Assembly: GCF_900088415.1 (NCBI RefSeq)
Contig: NZ_FLLQ01000001.1
Location: 620,001 to 684,000 of the forward strand
Direction of reading: 5' to 3'
Source: Vibrio mediterranei
Lineage (GTDB): Bacteria > Pseudomonadota > Gammaproteobacteria > Enterobacterales > Vibrionaceae
DNA: 64,000 nt
The notes beneath the pieces are model-generated. The model saw only the letters and a program-made list of their open reading frames with translations. It made no database searches and had not been told where the DNA came from. Shown one piece after another: positions 37,848 through 46,758 of the stretch (position 1 is the stretch's first letter; every line of letters starts with the position of its first letter). Both the position numbers and the translations under genes were made by a program.

Positions 37848-38471
37848 ATGATGCTTTCATCTGCCAAATCTGTCGTAGTACTTGACTTTGAGACTACCGG
37901 TCTTTCACCAAATCAAGGCGACAGAGCTATTGAGATTGGTGCAGTTAAGCTAGAAAACGGCACCGTAGTCGATAGGTTTCAATCCCTCATGAATCCGGGA
38001 TTTCGTGTCAGTGGATTTATCGAAAATTACACTGGCATCAGTAATGCAATGCTGGCTAACGCGCCAAGCTGTAAAGACGTGATGGGTGAGTTTTCAACTT
38101 TCATACAAAACAGTAATCTCGTTGCTCACAATGCTTCGTTCGATAAGCGATTTCTGGATGCAGAGTTAGAGCTTATCAACGAAAGTTACACTGGAGAATT
38201 TGCCTGTTCTCTTCTAGTCTCAAGACGTTTAAATCAGGAAGCTCACTCCCACAAACTTGGCGACTTAGTGGCTTATCATAATATTGCGAATGATGGCGTC
38301 TTTCACCGTGCTTTAGCCGATGCAGAAGTGACAGCATCACTATGGTTGCTCCTCGTTGATTCATTGACTGAGAGATTCAAGATCAATGATCCTAGTTTTG
38401 CTTTAATGCAAAGACTGTCCAAACAACCGAAAGCATCGATAGCTCAGTTCTTAACAAAACAAGCAGTGTAA
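37848..38471 (+). CDS. DnaQ-like 3'-5' exonuclease (DEDDh)
   Basis: 207 residues. Exonuclease motifs are intact: ExoI VVLDFETTGLSP, ExoII VAHNASFDKRF, and ExoIII HRALADAE with the DEDDh histidine. It resembles the epsilon-subunit/DNA polymerase III proofreading fold, but is shorter than DnaQ (about 240) and lacks the C-terminal polymerase-binding tail. Likely a stand-alone nuclease acting on DNA or RNA ends. No polymerase gene is adjacent. Confidence 0.88.
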   Translation: MMLSSAKSVVVLDFETTGLSPNQGDRAIEIGAVKLENGTVVDRFQSLMNPGFRVSGFIENYTGISNAMLANAPSCKDVMGEFSTFIQNSNLVAHNASFDKRFLDAELELINESYTGEFACSLLVSRRLNQEAHSHKLGDLVAYHNIANDGVFHRALADAEVTASLWLLLVDSLTERFKINDPSFALMQRLSKQPKASIAQFLTKQAV

Positions 38472-38579
38472 TTGTTTAGACATAGGTCATTTTCTATATA
38501 AAAATCAAATCGTAGTGTGAAATGCTCCTCACTATGTTATGTATAACGTTAGTGTCATTTTTCTTAGCCAGAGTCTCAA

Positions 38580-39482
38580 ATGAATTCAAGTTTTGACCAA
38601 TTAGTACCCGTTGGTGTTCGTTATATGGTGCTCTCCGCACTTGGCTTTGCCTTGATGTCGGCGTCAGTAAAATACGTCAGTACTTATGGAATACCTGTCT
38701 TTGAGATTGTGGCAGCTCGTGCCCTTGTCTCATTGATACTCAGCTATGTTGATGTGAAAAGGAAAGGTATCTCGATCTGGGGCAACAATAAAAAGCTGTT
38801 GTTTGCTCGAGGTGTCATGGGGTCGCTTGCCTTAATTTGTGTCTACTATGCCGTGACGACCCTTCCATTAGCTGAAGCAACAATATTACAGTACATTCAC
38901 CCTGTTTTTACTGCGCTACTTGCCTTCTTATTCTTGAAAGAGCGTGTGCAATTTTCGACCTTTATATGTATTTTGCTGAGTTTGTTAGGTCTATACACCA
39001 TGGTCAGCCCTACATTGGCCACTAACAGTACCGAGCATTTACCCTTGTTCAGTGTTGGTGTTGCCTTACTTGGTGCATTAGGGAGCTCTATCGCTTATGT
39101 TATTGTGAGAAAATTAAGCCAAACTGAAGATAGTTCAGTTATTATTTTCTACTTCCCTCTCGTTGCACTCCCTTTATCGCTATTACTGATCGGTGACAAC
39201 TTTGTGATACCCGATATGCACCTTACGGTGATGCTCATACTCGTAGGGATCTTCACCCAAATAGGACAACTTGGGTTGACTAAGGCAATGCAGACACAAG
39301 CAGCAGGTAAAGCATCCGCTTATTCCTACATTCAAATAGTGTTCTCGATATTGCTAGGTCTTGTTCTGTTTAATGAGCTGCCATCGATATGGACTTACTT
39401 AGGCGGTGCACTCATTGTTTTAGGTGCGCTAATCAATGTCTTTGGGAAAAATCTGCGATTGCCTTTCTTACGCTCTCGCTAG
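38580..39482 (+). CDS. EamA-family (DMT) membrane transporter
   Basis: 300 residues with ten hydrophobic segments in two EamA repeats (LGFALMSASVKYVSTYGIPVFEIVAAR and the second half from SVGVALLGALGSSIAYVI). The family exports amino acids, purines or other metabolites. RarD/YdcZ-like length. Substrate unknown. Separate transcription unit; the gene after it is convergent. Confidence 0.88.
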   Translation: MNSSFDQLVPVGVRYMVLSALGFALMSASVKYVSTYGIPVFEIVAARALVSLILSYVDVKRKGISIWGNNKKLLFARGVMGSLALICVYYAVTTLPLAEATILQYIHPVFTALLAFLFLKERVQFSTFICILLSLLGLYTMVSPTLATNSTEHLPLFSVGVALLGALGSSIAYVIVRKLSQTEDSSVIIFYFPLVALPLSLLLIGDNFVIPDMHLTVMLILVGIFTQIGQLGLTKAMQTQAAGKASAYSYIQIVFSILLGLVLFNELPSIWTYLGGALIVLGALINVFGKNLRLPFLRSR

Positions 39483-39493
39483 AATTAAGGTTG

Positions 39494-40258
39494 CTAGGCT
39501 TGGCTTCGGTTATCCCGAAACGACTGGTTTAGCAACCAAACCGAAGACCATAGAATGGCGACTGCGATAATTGAACGTAACCAATAGATCAACATACGTT
39601 TTATCAAGGTATGATAAGCCGAATAAACGGTTATTGAATATGGATAACGTGAAGAACTAACCTCAGACTCCATCTCATTGACATCTGGCTCAACCGGGTT
39701 CCTAGAGTAAGTGGAGTTAAGGTCGCCATCCAACTTAAAGGCGTAGTTAGCGTAAGGCAGTGTTGGTTCCAACCAATACCCCACTAGGCGTCGTGGATTC
39801 ACGTAAGCGAAGAACCGTTTATCACCATCATCAATATCAACAACCAACGATGTTTCCGGAAAATAACTGGTTAACAACGACCAACCAATAAATACATCGG
39901 TATTTGACTTGCCACGCCAATACTTTTGATGCAACGAAGTCTTGCCAAACATACTGCATACAAAAGCACCATCGTCAGACTCACGGATATACCCTACTGC
40001 TCGAATTCGTTCATTTTCGTAAGCTAGGTTGGCATAGTCGTGCATCAGTGAGTCTGGACATGATTCATCGTAGGGTACTTGTCTGATGACCGAGACGACT
40101 TCATCGATACGTTTATCGACACTGAGTACCGAGGTCTGAGCGCTTGCTTTTATCTCATTTGAGATATGTAAATAAGCTAAACCACCACTTAGAAATAAGG
40201 CAAGAACCAACACGGAAACTGTCTTTGCCCATGGGAAGTTATAGGTGTTCATAGGCAT
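39494..40258 (-). CDS. Stand-alone CSS-domain membrane protein (second of pair)
   Basis: 254 residues from the ATG at 40258; another ATG is at 40252. An N-terminal membrane segment (about 12-30), a periplasmic domain with the CSS-type cysteines (ESCPDS and FVCSMFG), and a C-terminal membrane segment (about 225-245) are visible. In Vibrio and Escherichia such domains usually precede an EAL phosphodiesterase domain (CSS-EAL, PdeC type), where disulfide state controls activity. Here the protein ends soon after the second membrane segment, with no EAL domain. The start overlaps the end of the preceding paralogue by about 20 bp. Confidence 0.78.
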   Translation of the reverse strand: MPMNTYNFPWAKTVSVLVLALFLSGGLAYLHISNEIKASAQTSVLSVDKRIDEVVSVIRQVPYDESCPDSLMHDYANLAYENERIRAVGYIRESDDGAFVCSMFGKTSLHQKYWRGKSNTDVFIGWSLLTSYFPETSLVVDIDDGDKRFFAYVNPRRLVGYWLEPTLPYANYAFKLDGDLNSTYSRNPVEPDVNEMESEVSSSRYPYSITVYSAYHTLIKRMLIYWLRSIIAVAILWSSVWLLNQSFRDNRSQA

Positions 40259-41024
40259 CTTGATCACTACGTAGTCTTGAATAGATATCAACGGCAAAAA
40301 CAGCACCAAAGACGATAAAGCCGAGTACTGATAAACGTATAAAGAAAGTTTTAATTCTGTTAGTCAACAACCCCATCGTCTTAGTCACTTTGATTATAAA
40401 CGGGTAACGTTCAGAAGCTAGTGAGGTAGACAACTCTTTTCCGGAAAAAGCACTTTGGTTGCGGTCTAACAAGACATTGGATGACTCAGGGAAAGACATA
40501 GTAATGCGTGCGTCATTATTGTACGGTTCAATCCACCATCCTAGGATAACCCTGGGGTTAATGGTGCCAATCACAATTTGCTCACCACGATAAACGGCCA
40601 GAGCGAACGAAAGATCACGGCGAAACTCTGTCACATGAAGACGAGCAAAGATCACGTCCCCTTCTTGTCTTGCATCCCAAAATGCTTCATCAATAAGCCG
40701 TTCGTGGGCACCAAAATTACTGCAGTAATTAGGATCATCGTTTACTGTATTAGCAATCACAACTCCCCGTATCCCGGTACTATTAAATACGTGGTGAGCC
40801 AACGCAGTTTGAACGTCAGAAGTACAAGTTTCAGCAATGGGGATAGCACGTAACTCAGACTCTATCTTCGATAGATGTTCGTCGATTCGACCAACAACTT
40901 GTTCAGCATCACAACTCAGCTCCTCTCGAAAGGTCATCATTTGATAGACGCAACCGATGAGCAAGGTGTAAAGAAAAATCAGAGAAAGGTTTTGCCAAGT
41001 CCGTCTGGTTACCATAAGTATCAA
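40239..41024 (-). CDS. Stand-alone CSS-domain membrane protein (first of pair)
   Basis: 261 residues; membrane segments at about 13-31 and 225-245. The periplasmic region between them has cysteines in ELSCDAEQV, ETCTSDV and YCSNFG, the last two matching the CSS motif of CSS-EAL proteins, and the blocks INPRVILGWWIEP and SERYPFIIKV, which recur in the neighbour as VNPRRLVGYWLEP and SSRYPYSITV. The pair is therefore a tandem duplication. No EAL domain or other output follows. Possibly a redox sensor that acts through a partner protein. Confidence 0.8.
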   Translation of the reverse strand: MILMVTRRTWQNLSLIFLYTLLIGCVYQMMTFREELSCDAEQVVGRIDEHLSKIESELRAIPIAETCTSDVQTALAHHVFNSTGIRGVVIANTVNDDPNYCSNFGAHERLIDEAFWDARQEGDVIFARLHVTEFRRDLSFALAVYRGEQIVIGTINPRVILGWWIEPYNNDARITMSFPESSNVLLDRNQSAFSGKELSTSLASERYPFIIKVTKTMGLLTNRIKTFFIRLSVLGFIVFGAVFAVDIYSRLRSDQDAYEHL

Positions 41025-41113
41025 CAGGGAGTATATTAAGACAAGAAATCATAACACCCGCTAAATGTCAGTTTCTTTATCTCAACTCAATATTGTGTCT
41101 TCAGGTTTCTCAG

Positions 41114-41632
41114 CTACCGAGAATTTATGCGAATTTCTGCTATCTCATCACAACTAATATTCAAAGATTCGAGAAATTCTTGGTGCGCATCTGGCTGCAT
41201 TCTTTCAAACTGTCGATGCCAATTCGCCATATCTTCTTCGTTAAAACCGGAGTGTTTCATAATCTCAACCCACTGTGCTTTATTCATGGAATTGGTCTCC
41301 AACAAATTAGGCTCTTCTAGCGCAGTGAGAATCGCTTTCTGTTGGCTTCGCAATGCCTCTATTTCTCTTTCTAGTGCATTGAACTGGTCTCTCAAGGTCT
41401 GCTCTTGTATTTGATCTCCTTGCCTATCGAGCAAAGAACTTATTTCTTGAATTGGTAGCCCGAAAGAGCGATATGCGAGGATACTCTTAAGCCTTGAGAC
41501 CTGTTTCTCTCCATACCAGCGGTACCCATTGCCTGAACGATAAGCAGGAAATAAAAGACCTGCGCGTTCGTAGTAGAGGATAGTAGTTCTAGATATGTTA
41601 CATTCTCGCGCTAGCTGAGTAACGGTTAACAT
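41114..41632 (-). CDS. MerR-family transcriptional regulator
   Basis: 172 residues. N-terminal MerR helix-turn-helix with wing (TVTQLARECNISRTTILYYERAGLL and YRWYGEKQVSRLKSI), a dimerisation coiled coil (about 75-105) and a C-terminal region with NWHRQFERMQPDAHQEFLESL, similar to the TipAS-like effector part of MerR proteins that bind organic molecules. It begins 2 bp after the stop of the EamA gene, so the two are co-transcribed, and it may control that transporter. Confidence 0.92.
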   Translation of the reverse strand: MLTVTQLARECNISRTTILYYERAGLLFPAYRSGNGYRWYGEKQVSRLKSILAYRSFGLPIQEISSLLDRQGDQIQEQTLRDQFNALEREIEALRSQQKAILTALEEPNLLETNSMNKAQWVEIMKHSGFNEEDMANWHRQFERMQPDAHQEFLESLNISCDEIAEIRINSR

Positions 41633-41634
41633 TT

Positions 41635-42540
41635 TTACTTATTCCTATTCGTGAACAATTTTGGAACACATATGCTCAGAAAGAGCAGAACCACACCGAT
41701 CATTGCTAGTTGGTTTGGTGTTTCTGCAAATAGTAGATAACCAATACCCATAGCGTAAATAATTTTCACGTATTCGACATTGGAAACCACATTCGCCGCG
41801 CTATATTTATAAGCGCTCACGCCAAACCATTGAGCGATTGATGAAATAACACCGACACTAACCAAAAGCAGTAACTCATTCCAACTTGGCCATACCCAAT
41901 CTAACGTGGACGGAACCAACGCCAAAAGACCCACGAACAACGCTTGGTATGCCAAAAGAGCGAGTTTAGATTCAAGTTGCGCAATCCGTCGGACACATAT
42001 CGCAGCAATCGCCGCTCCCATCGACGCCACTATACCTAAAACTATATAACCCAGCGACGTATCATCAAAACTAGGTTGTACGATCAACATGACTCCGGCA
42101 AATCCTAATATCAGCGTCAATATGCGGCTCATAGAAAGCGTTTCACGTAGAAATAGCCTCGCGAGTAAGGCAACAAACAATACTTGTGTGAAACCAAGTG
42201 CGGTCGCATTCGCTAGCGGGATTGCGCTCACCACGACAAAGCCAATAGAGAGAGCAGTAAATGCTCCTAGAATTCGAAACGTATGCAGTTTCAAATGGGT
42301 TGGTTGCCTTAAACTGGCAAAGTTAATAACAATAGCTGGCATGAGCAATACCAAAAACACTAACTGGCGAAACAATAGAATTTGAAACACACCTATCGAG
42401 TCACTGAGTAGACGAACGATAACGCCAACAGCGGTAAAAAGTGCCGTAGACACCAACGCTAATGTGATGCCCTTCGTCGTCGGAGACCATTGAGTTGTAA
42501 CATTGTGCCAGCATGATTGAGTGGGAAGATTTATAGACAT
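41635..42540 (-). CDS. EamA-family (DMT) membrane transporter
   Basis: 301 residues with two EamA repeats (about ten hydrophobic segments; RILGAFTALSIGFVVVSAIPLANATALGFTQVLF). Exporter of unidentified metabolite. First gene of a two-gene operon with a MerR regulator. The combination of a MerR regulator with an exporter points to response to a small toxic or signalling molecule. Confidence 0.88.
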   Translation of the reverse strand: MSINLPTQSCWHNVTTQWSPTTKGITLALVSTALFTAVGVIVRLLSDSIGVFQILLFRQLVFLVLLMPAIVINFASLRQPTHLKLHTFRILGAFTALSIGFVVVSAIPLANATALGFTQVLFVALLARLFLRETLSMSRILTLILGFAGVMLIVQPSFDDTSLGYIVLGIVASMGAAIAAICVRRIAQLESKLALLAYQALFVGLLALVPSTLDWVWPSWNELLLLVSVGVISSIAQWFGVSAYKYSAANVVSNVEYVKIIYAMGIGYLLFAETPNQLAMIGVVLLFLSICVPKLFTNRNK

Positions 42541-42629
42541 GAGCGCCCTCTTACTAATAAGAGCACGAAGCCTAAACCCTATACCAGTAAACGGGTCAAT
42601 CTAGTCGCTGAAAGAACTTAACATTAGAA

Positions 42630-43952
42630 CTATTGTACTTCTCTGCGGCGCTGCATTCTTTCAGCGCGCTCCGCTTCTTGCTCTACCAAGATTTTTTCAT
42701 GTGCCTTGAAAAATGGTAGATAGATAAAATACGAGTTAAGCATAGCGAAGCCGACCATAAGAGCATTCACCACGCTACCATTTGCTGCCCACGCTGCTCC
42801 TATTGGCGCTGGTACTGACCAAGGAATCATCAATACCACTCGGTCCAATATCTCTGCTGAGGTGAGAAACCACGCCAAGGTGGCATTGATCATAGGCACC
42901 ATTACAAACGGCACTAGGAACAAGGGATTCATAATGATTGGGAAGCCAAAAAGAATCGGTTCGTTGATATTAAATATCGCTGGAATAGCGCCCACCTTAC
43001 CAACCGACTTCAATTGATTTGACCGACTCTTAATCGCCAAATAAACCAATGGCAACGTTGAACCAACGCCGCCCACCAACAAGAAAAAGTCCCAAAAAGC
43101 AGGCAGATAGATATGCGGTAGCACCGCCTCACCAGCTTCTAATGCCGTTTGGTTTTCGAGGAGGTTCGACATCCAAAATGGATTCATAATCCCGGTTATG
43201 ATTAATGCTCCATGGATACCCATAAACCACAGCAACTGACAAATTAAAATTGATACCAGTACAGCAACTAAACTGTCTGATGCAAGCACCAAGGGCCTAA
43301 AAAGCTCTTCAATCAACTGAGGAAAATGCACACCAAACTGAGCTTCCAACGCAACGTTAAAGGTTGAAATGGTACTGAGCACCACGAATATTGGGATCAT
43401 CAGTTTGAAGCTTTGAATCGTAAGGATAGGCACATCTTCAGGCATCTTGATATACCACCCTTTTCGAATAAACAACCTAACCACTTCAATAGAGTAAATA
43501 CTGGCGATTAGCGCAGTAAATAATCCAGACCCGCCGAGATATCTGACGTCCTCCTGTCCATTCAGATAGAAACCAGCCAACATCAGAAAGGCCATACAAC
43601 CCGTCAATCCCGAGAGTCGTTCAGGTAGTTGATAACTTTTTGCCAAACTTGCTGAGACACCAAACGACACAATGAGCCCAACAACTCCAAGAGTTAATTG
43701 ATAGGTAGGCAATAGAATAGGTCTTAAGGTGTAAGACATGTTCAGCCAAGCGACTGACATCCATGACTCTGGGTTGGCAAACGGAGGGAAAATAATCGGG
43801 ACAAACATGCATCCGACAAAAATAAACGGCATCGCCAACTGGAAACCATCACGCATTGCCATCAAATGCTGACTACGCATAAGCAATTTAGCAATGGGGT
43901 TCATGAACTGCTCTACCTGATTGGCAAACAGTCTCATTACAGAGTGGTTCAT
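42630..43952 (-). CDS. PTS lactose/cellobiose-type IIC permease (orphan, divergent from chb-type operon)
   Basis: About 440 residues from the ATG at 43952; the frame runs on upstream to 44072 without family similarity, and the ribosome-binding site is weak, so the start is uncertain. About ten membrane segments and the IIC signatures WFMGIHGALIITGIMNPFWM, GGVGSTLPLVYL and NINEPILFGFPIIMNP are present. It has no IIA or IIB of its own. It is divergent from the complete IIB-IIC-IIA set and shares its upstream palindrome. Confidence 0.88.
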   Translation of the reverse strand: MNHSVMRLFANQVEQFMNPIAKLLMRSQHLMAMRDGFQLAMPFIFVGCMFVPIIFPPFANPESWMSVAWLNMSYTLRPILLPTYQLTLGVVGLIVSFGVSASLAKSYQLPERLSGLTGCMAFLMLAGFYLNGQEDVRYLGGSGLFTALIASIYSIEVVRLFIRKGWYIKMPEDVPILTIQSFKLMIPIFVVLSTISTFNVALEAQFGVHFPQLIEELFRPLVLASDSLVAVLVSILICQLLWFMGIHGALIITGIMNPFWMSNLLENQTALEAGEAVLPHIYLPAFWDFFLLVGGVGSTLPLVYLAIKSRSNQLKSVGKVGAIPAIFNINEPILFGFPIIMNPLFLVPFVMVPMINATLAWFLTSAEILDRVVLMIPWSVPAPIGAAWAANGSVVNALMVGFAMLNSYFIYLPFFKAHEKILVEQEAERAERMQRRREVQ

Positions 43953-44235
43953 CTTAGTTACCGAGTGTCGAGATCCGGGCAAGAATAACCTAATACTCAA
44001 TAGTGCGGAAACTTCGCATCCAAATCTGATGACTTCAGCACACTTTTCGACTCGTGGTCGCCGTAAATACATTGAAAACCAGCTCTAACCCTCCCCGCTA
44101 CTTCAGATGTTCATAACGTTTTAAGGTCAGCATAGTTTTGTTTCACATGTTGTTTCCAGACCACCGACAGTTCGTTAACTGAGTCACGAAAAATCCACCT
44201 TACAGAGATTTTCTAGTGATCGTTTTCACACTTAA

Positions 44236-44275
44236 CTGGAAATCATTTGGAAACCGGTTTCCAAATGATTTCCAG
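44236..44275. promoter_or_regulatory. 40-bp perfect palindrome, likely LacI operator, between two PTS units
   Basis: The left half CTGGAAATCATTTGGAAACC is followed directly by its exact reverse complement. The centre GGAAACCGGTTTCC is a LacI-type operator. Each arm adds TGGAAATC, which is also half-site-like. It lies 43 bp before the IIB start and about 285 bp before the divergent IIC. A related 19-bp element precedes the lacI gene. Confidence 0.7.
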
Positions 44276-44318
44276 AACGGCATAGTAAAAAGGAATTCAA
44301 GATTCTGGAGAACGAAAA

Positions 44319-44624
44319 ATGAAAAAAATTATGCTTTGCTGCTCTGCCGGTATGTCTACTTCTCTTCTAGTTAAAAAGATGGAAGCCTCAGCTCAAGAAC
44401 GTGGTATCGCTGCTGAAATTAAGGCGTTCGGCGCAAGTGAATTTGATGTGCAAGTTGGCAACTACGAAGTAGTTCTACTTGGCCCTCAAGTTAAATACAT
44501 GCAAGCAGATTTCCAAAAGAAAGCGGATGCGCACGGCATCAAAGTTGAGCCAATCAACATGATGGATTACGGCATGCAGAAAGGCGACAAAGTTCTTGAT
44601 TTTGCTCTAGAACTAATCGGCTAG
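44319..44624 (+). CDS. PTS lactose/cellobiose-type IIB component
   Basis: 101 residues, the standard IIB length. The phosphocysteine is Cys8 in IMLCCSAGMSTSLL (Cys7-Cys8 pair; the family uses the one before SAGMSTS). It passes phosphate from IIA to the sugar during uptake. It follows the 40-bp palindrome and is first in the IIB-IIC-IIA order. Sugar not known; family members carry cellobiose, lactose, chitobiose or similar beta-glycosides. Confidence 0.93.
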   Translation: MKKIMLCCSAGMSTSLLVKKMEASAQERGIAAEIKAFGASEFDVQVGNYEVVLLGPQVKYMQADFQKKADAHGIKVEPINMMDYGMQKGDKVLDFALELIG

Positions 44625-44631
44625 TTTTCTG

Positions 44632-44670
44632 GCTCGGTGTCCCCCCTGTAGTCACATTTCGACACCGAGC
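44632..44670 (+). repeat. Intercistronic hairpin between PTS IIB and IIC
   Basis: GCTCGGTGTC and GACACCGAGC are perfect ten-base arms about 19 bases apart, followed by TTTCTTATTC. It may lower read-through or stabilise the IIB mRNA end. Confidence 0.6.
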
Positions 44671-44706
44671 TTTCTTATTCTTTAATATCCAAACGAGATC
44701 TACGAC

Positions 44707-46035
44707 ATGGGCGCTATGTACGACAAAATGGTCAACGTTATCGAGCAAAAGGTGACTCCTATTGCTGGTAAAATTGGCCAACAAAAATACATCACTTCTA
44801 TCCGCGACGGTTTTATCGCGGCACTACCTTTTATGATTGTTGGTTCATTCATGTTGGTGTTTATATTCCCTCCGTTTTCAGCGGAAACAACTTGGGGATT
44901 CGCACGGGCATGGCTAGATTTTTCTGATACTTACCGTGAACAACTCATGCTGCCATTCAACCTAAGTATGGGCATCATGACGATATTCATATCTGTGGGC
45001 ATCGCTTCAAGCTTGGCACGTCATCACGATTTAGATCCTGTTACAACGGGCCTACTTTCATTGATGAGCTTCCTTTTAGTGGCTGCGCCAGTGCAAGACG
45101 GCATGCTTTCTATGCAGTACTTCTCAGGCCAAGGTATCTTTACCGCGATTATCACAGCACTGTACTCAACGGAAGTATATGCTTACCTAAAACGCAACAA
45201 CATCACTATTAAACTTCCACCAGAAGTACCTACAGGTGTTGCTCGTTCATTCGAAATCCTAATCCCAGTGTTAGCAATCATCATGACCCTGCACCCATTG
45301 AATCTTTTCATTGAAGCACAAACCGGCATGATCATTCCTGAAGCAATCATGGCATTAGTACAGCCTCTAGTATCAGCTTCAGATACGCTACCAGCCGTAC
45401 TTCTTGCAGTACTAGTGTGTCAAATCCTTTGGTTTGCAGGCATCCACGGCGCGCTAATCGTTACTGGTATTATGAACCCATTCTGGATGGCTAACCTTTC
45501 AGTAAACCAAGCAGCAATGGCAGCTGGTGAAGCTATCCCACATATCTTTGTTCAAGGTTTCTGGGATCACTACCTACTAATTGGCGGTGTAGGCTCTACC
45601 CTTCCACTTGCTTTCCTACTACTACGTAGTAAAGCCGTTCACCTTCGTACTATCGGTAAAATGGGTGCAGTTCCAGGTATGTTCAACATTAACGAACCTA
45701 TCCTATTCGGTGCACCGATCATCATGAACCCAGTGTTCTTCCTACCATTCATTTTGGTTCCTATGGTTAACGCAACATTAGGTTGGTTCGCTCTTGATTG
45801 GGGATTAGTTGAGCGCGTTGTTTCTCTAACACCTTGGACAACTCCAGGTCCTATCGGTGCTTCATGGGCAGCTAACTGGGCATTCAGTCCTGTCATCATG
45901 TGCTTCATCTGTATGGCTATGTCAGCAATGATGTACCTGCCATTCCTGAAAGCATACGAAAAGCAACTTCTTGAGCAAGAAGCTGCGGAAGAGAAGAAAC
46001 AACAAGAAGCTGCAGGTCAACCTGTAACGGCTTAA
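44707..46035 (+). CDS. PTS lactose/cellobiose-type IIC permease
   Basis: 442 residues. Ten or so membrane segments; signatures WFAGIHGALIVTGIMNPFWM, IGGVGSTLPLAFLLL and NINEPILFGAPIIMNP are those of the ChbC/CelB/LacE IIC family. It forms the membrane channel and binds the sugar. Partner IIB and IIA are encoded just before and after. The divergent IIC shares the same signatures but is clearly a separate paralogue. Confidence 0.94.
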   Translation: MGAMYDKMVNVIEQKVTPIAGKIGQQKYITSIRDGFIAALPFMIVGSFMLVFIFPPFSAETTWGFARAWLDFSDTYREQLMLPFNLSMGIMTIFISVGIASSLARHHDLDPVTTGLLSLMSFLLVAAPVQDGMLSMQYFSGQGIFTAIITALYSTEVYAYLKRNNITIKLPPEVPTGVARSFEILIPVLAIIMTLHPLNLFIEAQTGMIIPEAIMALVQPLVSASDTLPAVLLAVLVCQILWFAGIHGALIVTGIMNPFWMANLSVNQAAMAAGEAIPHIFVQGFWDHYLLIGGVGSTLPLAFLLLRSKAVHLRTIGKMGAVPGMFNINEPILFGAPIIMNPVFFLPFILVPMVNATLGWFALDWGLVERVVSLTPWTTPGPIGASWAANWAFSPVIMCFICMAMSAMMYLPFLKAYEKQLLEQEAAEEKKQQEAAGQPVTA

Positions 46036-46057
46036 ACCCCAAATTACATAAATTAAA

Positions 46058-46099
46058 TGTCGCCCCTTAGTCTTAGTTGGGGATAAGTATGGGGCGACA
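46058..46099 (+). repeat. Intercistronic hairpin between PTS IIC and IIA
   Basis: TGTCGCCCC and GGGGCGACA are perfect nine-base arms with a 24-base loop. Same kind of element as in the IIB-IIC gap; probably tunes relative expression. Confidence 0.6.
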
Positions 46100-46141
46100 C
46101 CTATCTTTGAGATAGAACCATTAAGAATTAAGAGGTACAAA

Positions 46142-46459
46142 ATGGAACCAATGGATTTAGAAGAACAAGTAATGGGCATCATCATCAACGCTGGTCAATC
46201 GCGCAGCCTATGTTACGAAGCACTTCGTCATGCTAAAAACGGCGAGTTTGAAGAAGCAGAAGGCCTGATGAAAGAAGCTCAAGAATTTGCCAACCAAGCG
46301 CACCTTGTTCAAACACAGCTTATCGAAGCGGATGAAGGTACGGGAAAAATGAAGATGACTTTGGTGATGGTTCATGCACAAGACCACTTAATGACATCTA
46401 TGCTAGCAAAAGAACTCGTCGCTGAAATGATCGAACTACACAAGCGCACCGCGAAATAA
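46142..46459 (+). CDS. PTS lactose/cellobiose-type IIA component
   Basis: 105 residues with the family blocks IIINAGQSRSLCYEALRHA and the phospho-histidine region VMVHAQDHLMTS. It takes phosphate from HPr and passes it to the IIB cysteine. It completes the IIB-IIC-IIA transport set. AAGAGG ribosome-binding site at the right distance. Confidence 0.93.
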   Translation: MEPMDLEEQVMGIIINAGQSRSLCYEALRHAKNGEFEEAEGLMKEAQEFANQAHLVQTQLIEADEGTGKMKMTLVMVHAQDHLMTSMLAKELVAEMIELHKRTAK

Positions 46460-46531
46460 GCAAGTAAACCCATTTTACTTTTTTCATAGTTGTCGACCAT
46501 GCAGGGAACGAGTCAGAGGGAAGGTGTTGTA

Positions 46532-46602
46532 TAGGAGCATCTTTTAAAATTGGTCGAAGCAGCTCTCATGTGCTCCTACCCTTTTGGGAGCTGCTTTTTT
46601 CA
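46532..46602 (+). terminator. Terminator after PTS IIA with extra pairing to its loop
   Basis: AAGCAGCTCT (46557-46566) pairs with GGAGCTGCTT (46587-46596) and is followed by T residues. TAGGAGCA at 46532-46539 is an exact complement of TGCTCCTA at 46571-46578, which lies in the terminator loop. The 3' end may therefore fold into a pseudoknot or two competing shapes. Confidence 0.65.
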
Positions 46603-46703
46603 ACAACTTACTGCTTTTACTTGTTTTCCTCGGTTTTATAATACACTTCTACCTTCATCAAGCTTGAGCTACGTACCAGTAAAAGAGTACAATATTGGAA
46701 ATT

Positions 46704-46722
46704 TTGGGAAACGGTTTCCCAA
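46704..46722. promoter_or_regulatory. LacI-type operator upstream of the lacI-family gene
   Basis: TTGGGAAACGGTTTCCCAA is a perfect 19-bp palindrome with an odd centre. It is 37 bp before the start of the LacI-type gene and shares the GGAAAC/GTTTCC core with the 40-bp palindrome at 44236, which suggests autoregulation by the same repressor. Confidence 0.7.
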
Positions 46723-46758
46723 CTTCAGAAACCCTGCAAATGAAATAAGGTTGTTTTC

